A stretch of DNA of 64,000 nt from Halorubrum sp. BOL3-1. GTDB taxonomy: Archaea > Halobacteriota > Halobacteria > Halobacteriales > Haloferacaceae. The notes beneath the pieces were generated by a model. That model had not been told where the DNA came from, searched no databases, and saw nothing but the letters and a program-made list of their open reading frames with translations. The stretch covers positions 1,302,001-1,366,000 of the forward strand of contig NZ_CP034692.1 in NCBI RefSeq assembly GCF_004114375.1, in the 5' to 3' direction. The translations under genes and the position numbers were made by a program. Below are positions 7,387 through 16,201 of the stretch, one piece after another (positions within the stretch are counted from its first letter, which is position 1; each line of letters starts with the position of its first letter).

Positions 7387-8664
7387 TCACGGGTCCCGCG
7401 CGGCGCGGTGGGCGTTCCGTGCTTGCCACGCGAAGCCGGTCGTCGCGAACGCGATGAACCCGGCCGCCAGCAGGAATCCCGTCTCCGTGGTCGTGAAGTC
7501 CATCGTGGTCCCGACCAGCACCGGGCCGACGACCTGCCCGACCTTCCACGAGACGGAGCGCAGGCTCATCGCGCTGGCGACGGAGTCGTACGCCTCGCCC
7601 TCGCTCACGAACAGCGACATGCTGGCCGGCAGCCGGATCGAGTCCGCGATTCCGAGCAGCGAGTAGGCGCCGAACAGCGCGAAGAAGGCCCCGCCGAGCG
7701 TCTGGGAGTCACCGAGGTACGAGACGGTGACCGGCGAGACGGTCCCCTCGAAGTACGCCGCGAGGGGGATCGTCGCCGTCCCGACGCCGTACAGGAGCGC
7801 GCCGACCGCGACGAACAGGTAGGTACGCTCGTAGCGGTCGGTGAGGTCGCCGACGAACCCCTGCGTGAGCGCCTTCGTCGCCTTCCCGCCGGCCATGATC
7901 CAGCCGATGGCGAACGCCGAGATACCGAACGCCGTCCGGGCGTAGATGGGCAGGAAGATGATCACCGCCATTTTGCCGACGCTGAAGGTGAACCGGAAGA
8001 ACACCAAGGCGCGCAGCATGGGGAGCCCCAACAGCGACCGGAACGTCTCTACCCCGCCCGCGTCCTCCGGGTCCTTCCGGCCGCCGGGGTTGTCGCGGAG
8101 GAAGGCGTACACCAGCGCGAACGCCGCGAGCGTGACGACGGTCAAGACGAGGTACGTCTCGGAAAAGCCGTACGCGTACAGCAGGTAGCCGCCGACGAGG
8201 TCACCCGCGAGCGACGAGAACGAGGCGAACTGGTTGTACGAGCCGAGCCAGCGTCCCCGCTCGTCGTCCGGGCTGATCTCGCCTATCACCGTCGCGCCCG
8301 TGATCCAGAGGACGCTCGCGCCGAGTCCCTGTACCATCCGCACGAGGACGATGTGGACCGAGCTGTCGACGAGGGCGAACCCGACGAAGACGGCGACGTT
8401 GACCAGGAAGCCGCCGAGCAGCCACCGCTTCGCGTTCCCGGTGTCGACCCACCGGCCCAGCGGGAGGACGATAACGAGCTGGACGACGGCGAAGGCCGTG
8501 CCGAAGAGCCCCTCGACGAACCCGGTGGTGCCGAAGAGGTCGGCGTACAGCGCGAGGGCGATGAGGATCGTCGAATACGCCTGGCTACGGGCGAACGCGG
8601 TCCCCGCGAGGGCCGCGAACTCCCGGTCCGCGAGCAGCCGTACCGAGTTGCCGAACCGCGCCAC
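7387..8664 (-). CDS. MFS transporter
   Basis: A 425-aa polytopic protein with about twelve hydrophobic segments. The MFS loop 2-3 signature appears as LPLGRWVDTGNAKRWLLGG and the second-half equivalent as GFVGDLTDRYERTYLF. Other typical motifs are GLGASVLWITGATVIGEI in helix 4-5 and the loop QFASFSSLAGDLVGGYL. It most resembles the drug/sugar efflux branch that is widespread in haloarchaea, but the substrate cannot be read from the sequence. It is convergent with the M42 peptidase and divergent from the lipoprotein at 8886. Confidence 0.88.
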   Translation of the reverse strand: MARFGNSVRLLADREFAALAGTAFARSQAYSTILIALALYADLFGTTGFVEGLFGTAFAVVQLVIVLPLGRWVDTGNAKRWLLGGFLVNVAVFVGFALVDSSVHIVLVRMVQGLGASVLWITGATVIGEISPDDERGRWLGSYNQFASFSSLAGDLVGGYLLYAYGFSETYLVLTVVTLAAFALVYAFLRDNPGGRKDPEDAGGVETFRSLLGLPMLRALVFFRFTFSVGKMAVIIFLPIYARTAFGISAFAIGWIMAGGKATKALTQGFVGDLTDRYERTYLFVAVGALLYGVGTATIPLAAYFEGTVSPVTVSYLGDSQTLGGAFFALFGAYSLLGIADSIRLPASMSLFVSEGEAYDSVASAMSLRSVSWKVGQVVGPVLVGTTMDFTTTETGFLLAAGFIAFATTGFAWQARNAHRAARDP

Positions 8665-8885
8665 GGTCGTCTCGGCTCGGCCTCAGTAGGTCCCGGGAGA
8701 AAAGCCCCGCAGATCCGGCGGTCCGCGTGGGGTTATCGTTTCAACCGATCGAGGGTCTGGACGGACGGCTCCGTCCGAGGGACCCTCGGAAGGTCGGTCG
8801 CTGCCGGTCGATCCCGGCGGTCAGCGACGACGACAGTGGCTCGAACCGCAGGTTTAAGATATCGGAACGGAGTAGCTCCGACCGC

Positions 8886-9944
8886 ATGCCCTCCCGCTCT
8901 CGTCGCGCCCTCCTCGCGGCGGTCGGTGCCGGATTCGCCGGCGGTCTCGCCGGCTGTAGCGCCCGCATCGGAGACTTGTCGACGGCACGGACCAGTCCGA
9001 ACGACTTCGACGTGGGTCCGCACTACGTCGCCGACGGCGTTCCGCTCCCGGACGGCGCCGACCCTCGCACCGTCGAGGACCCCGCGGCCGGACGCATCGC
9101 GCTGTTCCCGTCCGACGAGAGAGACCGACCGGAGCCGCTGGCCGCGCTGCGGGGGTCGACCCCCGTGGTGATCGTCGGCCGCAACGCACAGGTGCCGCTC
9201 ATGGACCTCTGTGCGGCCGACGGTCGGCCGTACGGCTTCGCCAACAACGGCTGGGGGCCGGAGACGCGCGTCGCGGCTGCCGTCCCGTCGGAGGCCGGGC
9301 TGGTCACGCACGTGTTCGAAGGGGTCGAGGTCCCGAGCGGTCTCGCCGCAGCGGTCGACCGCGTCTTGGACCCGCAGCGAACCGCGTCCGCGGTCGACAC
9401 GGAGCCGTCGGACCGCCCAACCGGGTTCAACGAGGGGGCGAGGACGATCGGCGCCTCGTACGTCCACGGTCGCAACGGCGTGGCCGCCTTCACCCGCCGG
9501 GACGCGGTTCGAGTCGCCGGCGACGCGAACCGGACGCACGTCGAACTCGAACTGCGGGGGACGATACACGGAGGCGAGTCCGCCGGCGGCAACGGGGCGT
9601 ACGCCGCCGATCAGGTGCGGCTCGTGGCCTCGTTCGACGACGACGTGCGTTCGACCGCCCCGCCCGCGGGCGAGACCGCGGGGCTGGTGGTCCGGCGTGT
9701 CGCGGAGGAGACCGGCGACGCCGTCGACCACCGATTCACGCAGGCGGGCGACGGGGTGCGTCCGGAGTTCACGGCGTGTCAGCGCTCGCTCGTGACGGTG
9801 GCAGAGACGCCCGATCCGTTCTCGTACGTGGGTAACGCTCGGTTCCGGTGGCGCGATCAGCGGATCCTCCGCGAGGACAATCTGTGGCACCACCACACAC
9901 CGGGTCGCGCGGTGTGGTACCCCGACGGCGGTCGGTCGGTGTAG
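8886..9944 (+). CDS. Tat-type lipoprotein of unknown function
   Basis: A 352-aa exported protein. The N-terminus MPSRSRRALLAAVGAGFAGG has a twin arginine followed by a hydrophobic stretch and the lipobox LAGC with Cys24, typical of haloarchaeal Tat lipoproteins. The mature part has a VVIVGRNAQVPLMDLCA segment, an ATG-rich acidic central region and a C-terminal stretch rich in His and Trp (DNLWHHHTPGRAVWYPDGG). No enzymatic motif is recognisable. The start at 8886 is chosen because it places the twin arginine at the N-terminus; the upstream frame lacks a promoter-compatible position. It is followed by a 43-bp tandem repeat. Confidence 0.7.
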   Translation: MPSRSRRALLAAVGAGFAGGLAGCSARIGDLSTARTSPNDFDVGPHYVADGVPLPDGADPRTVEDPAAGRIALFPSDERDRPEPLAALRGSTPVVIVGRNAQVPLMDLCAADGRPYGFANNGWGPETRVAAAVPSEAGLVTHVFEGVEVPSGLAAAVDRVLDPQRTASAVDTEPSDRPTGFNEGARTIGASYVHGRNGVAAFTRRDAVRVAGDANRTHVELELRGTIHGGESAGGNGAYAADQVRLVASFDDDVRSTAPPAGETAGLVVRRVAEETGDAVDHRFTQAGDGVRPEFTACQRSLVTVAETPDPFSYVGNARFRWRDQRILREDNLWHHHTPGRAVWYPDGGRSV

Positions 9945-9949
9945 GTCGG

Positions 9950-10047
9950 CGGGGACGGCTAGAGTAGACCGGCGGCGGTCGGGACAGGTGGCCGGGGACG
10001 GCTAGAGTAGACCGACAGCGGTCGGGACAGGTGGCCGGGGACGGTTC
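9950..10047. repeat. 43-bp tandem repeat, about 2.2 copies
   Basis: The unit begins CGGGGACGGCTAGAGTAGAC and recurs at 9950, 9993 and (truncated) 10036. Copies 1 and 2 differ at two positions. It lies in the gap between the converging lipoprotein and purN-purH genes. Each copy holds GGACGGCTAGAGTAG, which introduces stop codons in several frames. Function unknown; slippage origin is likely. Confidence 0.8.
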
Positions 10048-10071
10048 CTTCGACGGACGCGACCGCGGCCG

Positions 10072-11676
10072 TCAGACGTGCCGGAAGCAGCGCGATCCGG
10101 TGAACGCCATCGCCATGTCGCGCTCGTCGGCCGCGGCGATCACGTCCTCGTCGTTGACGGAGCCGCCGGGCTGGATCACGACCTCGATGCCGGCGTCGGC
10201 CGCCTCCTCGATCGCGTCCGGGAACGGGAAGAAGGCGTCCGAAGCCATCACGGCGCCCTCGGCGGACTTGCCCTCGGCGTCCTTCTCGGCCTTCATCGCC
10301 GCGAGCGTGACGGCGTCGACCCGGGACACCTGCCCCATGCCGACGCCGACCGTCTCGGTGCCGGTCGCGAACAGGATCCCGTTCGATTTCACGTGCTTGA
10401 GCGTCTGCCACGCGAACAGCATCGCCTCGACCTGCTCGTCGGTCGGCTCGCGCTCGGTGACGACCTCCAGGTCCCCGGCGGCCGGCGCCTGGAGGTCGCG
10501 CTCCTGAACGAGCCGGCCGCCGACGACCGGCTTCTCGGTGAACCGCTCGGAGAACCGGTCGTCGCCCTCGCCCAGCGGTCCCACGTCGAGCACGCGGAGG
10601 TTCTTTTTTTCGCGGAGGACGTCGAGCGCGCTGTCGGTGTAGCCGGGCGCGACGACGACCTCCTTGAACGAGTCCGCGACCGCGGTGGCGGTGTCGGCGT
10701 CGCACTCGCGGTTCAGCGCGACGATACCGCCGAACGCCGACTTCGCGTCCGTGCGCAGCGCTCGGTCGTACGCGTCCGCGAGCGTGTCACTCGTCGCGCA
10801 GCCCGCGGGGTTGGTGTGTTTGATCACCGCGGCGGCGGGCCCGTCGAACTCCTTGACGAGGTTCAGCGCGGCGTCGGCGTCGTTGTAGTTGTTGTAGCCC
10901 ATCCCCTTCGCGCCGGGATTGAGCTGGTCGGCGCCGACGACGCTCGCCTCCTCGCAGCCGTCATCGACGTAGAGGGCGGCGTCTTGGTGGGGGTTCTCGC
11001 CGTAGCGCAGCGTCCCCTCGCGCTCCTCGGAGACGAGCCGGCGCTCGGGGAACTCGCCGCCGACGTCGCCGTCGACCGCGACGTCTACCGGGCCGCCGTC
11101 CGCGTCCCGCTCGACGGTCACGCGGTCCTCCGCGAACCAGCGGACCGCCCGCGGGTACGCCGTGAACTCCGCCTCGCGGAGGACCCGCGCCTCCAGCGAG
11201 CCGGCGTCGTCGTCCTCGTAGACCGGGAGCGGCTCCTGGGTGACGACCGGCCCGGCGTCGACCTCCTCGGTGACGACGTGGACGGTACAGCCGGTCGTCC
11301 GAACGCCCGCCTCCAGCACCTGCTCGTGGGCGTTCGTGCCGGGGAACGAGGGGAGGAGCGCGGGGTGGACGTTCAGCGTCGTGGGCGCCGAATCGAGGAA
11401 CTCGTCGGTCAGGACTCGCATGTAGCCGTCGAGACAGACCAGGTCGAAGTCGTAGTCCGCGAGTCGGTCGAGGATTCGTCGCTCGTGGCTCTCGCGGGAC
11501 TCCCCCTCCTCGCGCTCAACGACCTCGGTCGGGACCCGGCGCTCCGTCGCCGCCCCCAGCACGGGCGCCTCCTCGCGGTTCGTCAGGACGACCGACAGCT
11601 CCGCCCCTCCGGGCGCGACGTCGGCGATGTGTCTGAGGTTCCGTCCCCGGTTGCTCGCGAGTCCGGCGATCTTCAT
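10072..11676 (-). CDS. purH: Fused GAR transformylase (PurN) and AICAR transformylase (PurH C-terminal domain)
   Basis: A 534-aa fusion. Residues 1 to about 200 are PurN: GLASNRGRNLRHI, the catalytic Asn and His in NVHPALLPSFPG and Asp in TEEVDAGPVV. From about 225 on is the AICAR formyltransferase half of PurH: LRYGENPHQDAALY, GYNNYNDADAALN, the catalytic Lys-His in AVIKHTNPAGCA, SNGILFATGTETVGVG, and the end GGSVNDEDVIAAADERDMAM. The IMP cyclohydrolase (MGS-like) domain normally in front of AICAR transformylase is absent; archaea use PurO for that step. The protein therefore carries both 10-formyl-THF-dependent steps of purine synthesis (3 and 9). It is divergent from purB, with a 167-bp shared regulatory region. 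Confidence 0.93.
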   Translation of the reverse strand: MKIAGLASNRGRNLRHIADVAPGGAELSVVLTNREEAPVLGAATERRVPTEVVEREEGESRESHERRILDRLADYDFDLVCLDGYMRVLTDEFLDSAPTTLNVHPALLPSFPGTNAHEQVLEAGVRTTGCTVHVVTEEVDAGPVVTQEPLPVYEDDDAGSLEARVLREAEFTAYPRAVRWFAEDRVTVERDADGGPVDVAVDGDVGGEFPERRLVSEEREGTLRYGENPHQDAALYVDDGCEEASVVGADQLNPGAKGMGYNNYNDADAALNLVKEFDGPAAAVIKHTNPAGCATSDTLADAYDRALRTDAKSAFGGIVALNRECDADTATAVADSFKEVVVAPGYTDSALDVLREKKNLRVLDVGPLGEGDDRFSERFTEKPVVGGRLVQERDLQAPAAGDLEVVTEREPTDEQVEAMLFAWQTLKHVKSNGILFATGTETVGVGMGQVSRVDAVTLAAMKAEKDAEGKSAEGAVMASDAFFPFPDAIEEAADAGIEVVIQPGGSVNDEDVIAAADERDMAMAFTGSRCFRHV

Positions 11677-11843
11677 GTGTATGGGTCCGACCGATCGGGT
11701 ATATCGATTGCGGTCCGCGTCGGTTGTGTATCCATGATTGCGGATCGAGACGAGAATCTGACGCGTCGAAAACGCGAAACGGATCCACGTCCGTGCGTCG
11801 CCCCATCGACACGCTTTTGCTGGCTCCGCGGGCAGTCGCGATC

Positions 11844-13328
11844 ATGACTGACGACCCCGACGACGCCGGCGACGCGATCGCCGGTCTCGACCGGTCGGAC
11901 CCGCTCGCGGCCGTCTCACCGCTCGACGGCCGGTACGCCCGACGCACCGCGCCGCTGTCGCCGTACGCCAGCGAGGCCGCGCTCATGCGGGCCCGGACCC
12001 GCGTCGAGGTCGAGTACCTGCTCGCACTCGCGGCGCTCGACGCGACGCCGATCGCCGTCGACGAGGCGACCGCGGCGGCGCTCCGCGGGATCTACGAGGA
12101 TTTCTCGGCCGAGGACGCACACCTGATCAAGGCGCTCGAAACCGAGGGCGCGGCGGGCTACGCCGCGACGAACCACGACGTGAAGGCGGTCGAGTACTTC
12201 CTGCGCGTCCGGCTCGCGGACCTCGCGGAGGCGACCCCGGAAACCGGCGCCGACGCCGCCCCGCTCGACGACGCGGAGTCGCTGTACCCGTGGATCCACT
12301 TCGGGCTGACGAGCGAAGACGCGAACAACCTCGCGCACCGGCTGCTGGTCGCCTCCGCCGTGAGCGACGCGATCGTCCCCGCGGTCCGCGAGGTCCGGGA
12401 CGCGCTGGTCGAGTTGGCCCACGAACACCGCGACGCGCCGATGTTGGCCAGAACTCACGGCCAGCCCGCGACGCCGACCACCTTCGGCAAGGAGATGGCG
12501 GTGTACGCCGCGCGGATCGGCCGCGCGCTGGGTCGAGTCGTCGTCGCGAACGAGGACCTCTCCGGGAAGCTCGCGGGCGCTTCGGGCACCTTCGCGGCCC
12601 ACCGCGCCGCCTACCCCGACGTCGACTGGCGGGCGTTCTCGGAGTCGTTCGTACGCGGGCTCGGCCTGGAGCACACCCCGCTCGCGACGCAGGTGAACCC
12701 CTGCGACGACCTCGCTGGGCTGTTCGACGCGTTGCGCGGCATGAACAACGTCCTCCTCGATCTGGACCTGGACGCGTGGCTGTACGTCTCCGACCGCTAC
12801 CTCGGGCAGGAGGCCGTCGAGGGGGAGACGGGGTCGTCGACGATGCCCCACAAGGTGAACCCGATCGACTTCGAGAACAGCGAGGGGAACCTCTCGAAGG
12901 CGAACAACGACCTCGCGTTCCTCGCCGACTACGTGACGAGGTCGCGGCTCCAGCGCGACCTCTCGGACTCGACCGTCAAGCGCAACGTCGGCGCGGCGCT
13001 GGCGCACTGTCTCATCGGCTACTCGAAGGCCGCCGACGGACTCAGAAAAGTCGTCCCGAACGAGACCGTGATGCGCGAGGAGCTGGACGCGACCCCCGAG
13101 GTGATCGGCGAGGCGGTCCAGACGATCCTCAGACGCGAGGGCGACACCGAGGCCTACGAGCGCGTGAAAGAGCTCTCGCGCGGCCGGTCAGTAACGCTCG
13201 ACGACTTCCGTGACCTCTTCGACGACCTCGACGTCGACGACGAGGTCCGCGCGGAGCTGAAGGCGCTGACGCCGGCCGGCTACACCGGCTTCGCCGACGA
13301 GCTCGTCGACGAGGTCGACGGGGAGTGA
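11844..13328 (+). CDS. purB: Adenylosuccinate lyase
   Basis: A 494-aa fumarase/aspartase-superfamily enzyme. The start is ATG 11844 (MTDDPDDAGDAIAGLDRSDP); the frame is open further upstream but without a promoter. Diagnostic segments: LAAVSPLDGRYARRTAPLSP at the N-terminus, TNHDVKAVEYF, HFGLTSEDANN, ARTHGQPATPTTFGKEMAV, and the signature loop GSSTMPHKVNPIDFENSEGN. It converts SAICAR to AICAR (feeding the AICAR transformylase encoded divergently) and adenylosuccinate to AMP. It is longer at the N-terminus than bacterial short PurB and resembles the E. coli-type long form. Confidence 0.96.
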   Translation: MTDDPDDAGDAIAGLDRSDPLAAVSPLDGRYARRTAPLSPYASEAALMRARTRVEVEYLLALAALDATPIAVDEATAAALRGIYEDFSAEDAHLIKALETEGAAGYAATNHDVKAVEYFLRVRLADLAEATPETGADAAPLDDAESLYPWIHFGLTSEDANNLAHRLLVASAVSDAIVPAVREVRDALVELAHEHRDAPMLARTHGQPATPTTFGKEMAVYAARIGRALGRVVVANEDLSGKLAGASGTFAAHRAAYPDVDWRAFSESFVRGLGLEHTPLATQVNPCDDLAGLFDALRGMNNVLLDLDLDAWLYVSDRYLGQEAVEGETGSSTMPHKVNPIDFENSEGNLSKANNDLAFLADYVTRSRLQRDLSDSTVKRNVGAALAHCLIGYSKAADGLRKVVPNETVMREELDATPEVIGEAVQTILRREGDTEAYERVKELSRGRSVTLDDFRDLFDDLDVDDEVRAELKALTPAGYTGFADELVDEVDGE

Positions 13329-13371
13329 ACGCCGGGCCGGGCCCGACCGCGAACACTCCGGCCGATCCCGA

Positions 13372-14028
13372 CTACTCCGGGTCCCGTCGGAGGTCGACCT
13401 CGCGGCTCGCCACGCCGGGACGGTCGACGAGCCGCCGGTACTCGGCCGCGAGGTCGGCGGCGTCGATCGCGACGGGGCCGCCCTCGGACCGCACCGCCGA
13501 CCCGATCCGGACGTAGGTGACGGTCACGTCGTCGAGCGCCGCGTCGAGCGAGACCGCGAGCCCTCGGGTCGCCGGCGCGGTCGCTCCCCACTCGATCTGC
13601 TCGGTCACCGGCGGGTCCGCGTACGTCGTCCCGCTGACCAGCACCGTACCGTCCGTCTCCCGGAGGTCCGGTAGCGCGGCCGTCACACACGCGAGCGACC
13701 CCGTTACCCGGACGTCGAGCATCGACCGGAGCCGCTCGGGGTCGGCGTCGTCGACGGGGCGACCACCGCCGGCGCTCGCGTTCAGTACGAGGACCTCGAC
13801 CGGACCGAGTTCCTCGCGGACCGACTCCGTCGCCTCCCGGACCGCCTCCTCGTCGGTCACGTCGGCCGGGACCGCCACCGCGTCCGCGCCGAGGTCGTCC
13901 GCGAGCGACCCGACAAACTCCGACGAGCGCGCGAGCAGTCCGACCGCGAACCCGTCCGCGTGGAACCGGCGCGCCACGGCCTCGCCGATCGTCGGTCCGA
14001 CGCCCGCCACGAGCGCGACTCGTCGCAT
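13372..14028 (-). CDS. Short-chain dehydrogenase/reductase-like protein lacking the usual YxxxK
   Basis: A 218-aa SDR-fold protein. The Rossmann opening is VALVAGVGPTIGEAVARRF, close to the TGxxxGIG motif, followed by a conserved ADVTDEEAVREA (Asp for the adenine ring) and VLVLNASAGGG (the NNAG-like motif). The catalytic region is atypical: after LVSGTTYADPP the segment continues EQIEWGATAPATRGLAVSLD where YxxxK is expected, so the canonical tyrosine and lysine are not present. It may bind NAD(P) without normal redox activity or act on an unusual substrate. Convergent with purB. Confidence 0.75.
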   Translation of the reverse strand: MRRVALVAGVGPTIGEAVARRFHADGFAVGLLARSSEFVGSLADDLGADAVAVPADVTDEEAVREATESVREELGPVEVLVLNASAGGGRPVDDADPERLRSMLDVRVTGSLACVTAALPDLRETDGTVLVSGTTYADPPVTEQIEWGATAPATRGLAVSLDAALDDVTVTYVRIGSAVRSEGGPVAIDAADLAAEYRRLVDRPGVASREVDLRRDPE

Positions 14029-14211
14029 ACGGACAGGTCGGGTGCCGACGACGAATAGCTTGGGGCGTCGCGTTCGACAGACCGGTCCGGAAGGGTCGTT
14101 CACCGCCCGGTCCGACGGGGTCGCTCCCCGCCCGCTCCGACGTTGGTGTCCGACCGCGACGCCCCGGCTCACCGCAACGCTGATCTCGGTCGGGAGCGAA
14201 CCGTCAGCGCG

Positions 14212-14538
14212 ATGCCCTCCGAAACCGACGACTCGAAGTACTCGCTCTTCGGCGGCGAATCGGACGAGAACGACGCCCGAGACCGCTCGGCCGACCGCGA
14301 CCGCGATGACCCGGCCGAGCGCGGCGCCGCCGGCCTCGGCGGCGACGACGACGGCTGTCCGAAGCGCGGCGGAACGGAGACGGAGACCGACGAGATCGCG
14401 ACGAGCGGCGCCGGACTCACCAAGATGTTCGACGTCCAGAACCGCACGTTCGTCGTCGTCTCCTGCGCCGACTGCGGCTACTCGGAGCTGTACAAGGGAC
14501 AGTCGTCCGGCAACGCGATCGACTTCTTCCTCGGCTGA
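14212..14538 (+). CDS. Zinc-ribbon protein with acidic N-terminal tail
   Basis: A 108-aa protein. Residues 1-55 are disordered and acidic (MPSETDDSKYSLFGGESDEN onward). The C-terminal part contains the cysteine of GCPKRGG at about 49 and the pair CADCGYSELY near 90, within TFVVVSCADCGYSEL and a final QSSGNAIDFFLG. This end matches the COG3478-type single-zinc-ribbon proteins predicted to bind nucleic acid. The promoter region overlaps the end of the divergent SDR gene. Function not known. Confidence 0.7.
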   Translation: MPSETDDSKYSLFGGESDENDARDRSADRDRDDPAERGAAGLGGDDDGCPKRGGTETETDEIATSGAGLTKMFDVQNRTFVVVSCADCGYSELYKGQSSGNAIDFFLG

Positions 14539-14614
14539 GCCGGCGTCGAGACGAACGGACCGATCGCGCGACGCGGAGCGATCGATTTTTGTCGAACGAC
14601 GAACCAATCACCGT

Positions 14615-15493
14615 ATGGTCTCCCTCCGACCGCTCGCAGCCCTCCCGATCGTCGGCGTCGTTGCCGACGGCCGGACGTATCGCCACCTGCTGTACCTGCT
14701 GATCGCGATGCCGGTCGCCTTCGTCCACTCGGGCGTGTTCTCGTTCGGCGTCGTCTTCGGGCTCCTCCTCGCTCCGGTCCTCGTCGGACTCGTCGTCCTG
14801 CTGGCGACGCTGATCGGCGCGCGCCTGCTCGCCGGGTTCGAGCGCCGGCTCGCGGACGCGCTGCTCGGGACCGACCTCGCGAGGCCGGACGACCTCGCAG
14901 ACGCCGACGGCGCGCTCGGCGGCGCGAAGAGGTACGTGGACGCCGCCTCGACGTGGCGCGGCCTCGGCTTCCTCTCGGTGAAGTTCTGGGTCGCGCTGTT
15001 CGGGCTCGTCCCGCTGTTCCTGCTCTCTCGGGGGATTCCGCTCGTCGCCGCGCCCCTCCGCTACCCGTTCGTTATCCGGTTCGGCGAGGTCAACGGCGAG
15101 CCGGCGACGTGGGCGATCGACGCGCTGCCGGAGGCGCTGGCGGCGGTCCCGCTCGGCGTCGCCGCCGTCCTCGTCTCTCTCCACCTCGCCAACGCCGTCG
15201 CGTACGCCACCCGACGGATGGCGCTCGCGCTGCTCGACGGTCCGACCGAGGGCGACGACCGCGACGACGGAGACGAGCGCGCGACGGTCGGCCGCGAACG
15301 CGGCGTCGTCGACGCCGGCAACGACGCCAGCCGCGAGGCCGAAAGCGACGTCGACGGCGTCGAGTTCGAGAACGACGCCGACCGCGAGGTCGACGACGAC
15401 GGTCGAACCGGGGATCCGACCGCCGAGGAGTTCGAGTTCGGCGACGGGCCGGAGTCCCCCGACGACGGCGACGACCGGACCGACCGGCGCTGA
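14615..15493 (+). CDS. Sensor-type membrane protein (PF13796-like)
   Basis: A 292-aa protein. The N-terminal 200 residues contain about four membrane segments: 23-45, 46-72, 119-140 and 185-208. The run RTYRHLLYLLIAMPVAFVHS followed by GLLLAPVLVGLVVLLATLIG and a long amphipathic helix ARLLAGFERRLADALLG is the layout of the 'putative sensor' domain that often precedes histidine kinases. Here no kinase follows; the C-terminal 85 residues are an acidic disordered tail. It could sense an envelope signal or be a decayed kinase front end. A T-rich stretch (ATCGATTTTTGTC) lies before the ATG at 14615. Confidence 0.65.
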   Translation: MVSLRPLAALPIVGVVADGRTYRHLLYLLIAMPVAFVHSGVFSFGVVFGLLLAPVLVGLVVLLATLIGARLLAGFERRLADALLGTDLARPDDLADADGALGGAKRYVDAASTWRGLGFLSVKFWVALFGLVPLFLLSRGIPLVAAPLRYPFVIRFGEVNGEPATWAIDALPEALAAVPLGVAAVLVSLHLANAVAYATRRMALALLDGPTEGDDRDDGDERATVGRERGVVDAGNDASREAESDVDGVEFENDADREVDDDGRTGDPTAEEFEFGDGPESPDDGDDRTDRR

Positions 15494-15535
15494 TCCGCCC
15501 GGTGCGCTTATTCGCCTCCGAGCGCCAGGACGGGT

Positions 15536-16201
15536 ATGGCACCGACGCTCGTTAGCGCGGCCGTGGGGGCGCTGCTCGCGGCCGCGCTGCTGGGGTACGC
15601 GTTCGACCGCCGCGCGGTCACGGTCGTCGTCGCGGCCGCGGTCCTCCCCGGTCTCGACGCGGTCGCGAGCCTCGTCGTCCCGGGCGCGACGAACGCCCTC
15701 CTCCACGCCGTCTGGCTCCCGCTTCTCGCCGGCGGTCTGCTGTACCGGGACACCGTCTACCGCCCGTCGGCCGAGTCGCGGCTCCGCGAGCGAGGCGGGT
15801 GGCGGGCGGTCCGGGTCGCGTGGGTCGCGCTCGCCGCGTTCGTCGTCGCCGGGATCGGCTCGGCGCTGTTCGCCGGCGAGGGCGCGGTCCTCCTGTACCC
15901 GCTGGAGGACGCGCGCTACGTTCTCCGAGGGCGGCTCGTGTTCTCGACGCGGGAGGGGGTCGTCCAGACGTTCCTGACGCTCGGCGGCGACGGACCCGGC
16001 GTGCTGCCGGTCGAGGGCGTCGGCACCGCCGGCGATCCGGTCGCCTCGTGGGCGAACCCCGACGGGCGACCCGGACTCGACGGGGGCGCCGACCGAGAGG
16101 TCCGCTTCGTCGAGAGCGGGTGGCAGCTCGCCGTCGTCGTCGCGGCGGCCGCGACGCTCGCGATTCGGACCGGTTCCGAGAGATTGGGGGTACGCCGCTG
16201 A
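15536..16201 (+). CDS. YdjM-like membrane protein paralogue without metal ligands
   Basis: A 221-aa protein with four to five hydrophobic segments. It aligns along its whole length with the adjacent gene product (16202-16882): both have the ADR-RA core, a VAWVAL helix, and the matched C-terminal block VVQTFLTLGGDG versus FVQTFVDVRVDP. Where the neighbour has VHAGFAL, GHTFVIP and HVFAHVALDWTH, this protein has VSAAVGA, LHAVWLP and FVVAGIGSALFAG, so nearly all histidines of the predicted hydrolase site are gone. It is likely a non-catalytic partner. The two genes abut with one base of spacing (TGA A ATG), so they form an operon. Confidence 0.75.
   Translation: MAPTLVSAAVGALLAAALLGYAFDRRAVTVVVAAAVLPGLDAVASLVVPGATNALLHAVWLPLLAGGLLYRDTVYRPSAESRLRERGGWRAVRVAWVALAAFVVAGIGSALFAGEGAVLLYPLEDARYVLRGRLVFSTREGVVQTFLTLGGDGPGVLPVEGVGTAGDPVASWANPDGRPGLDGGADREVRFVESGWQLAVVVAAAATLAIRTGSERLGVRR

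Noticed and set aside
15508-15753. Minus-strand 81-codon frame
   Set aside because: Antisense to the first YdjM-like gene and without motif.
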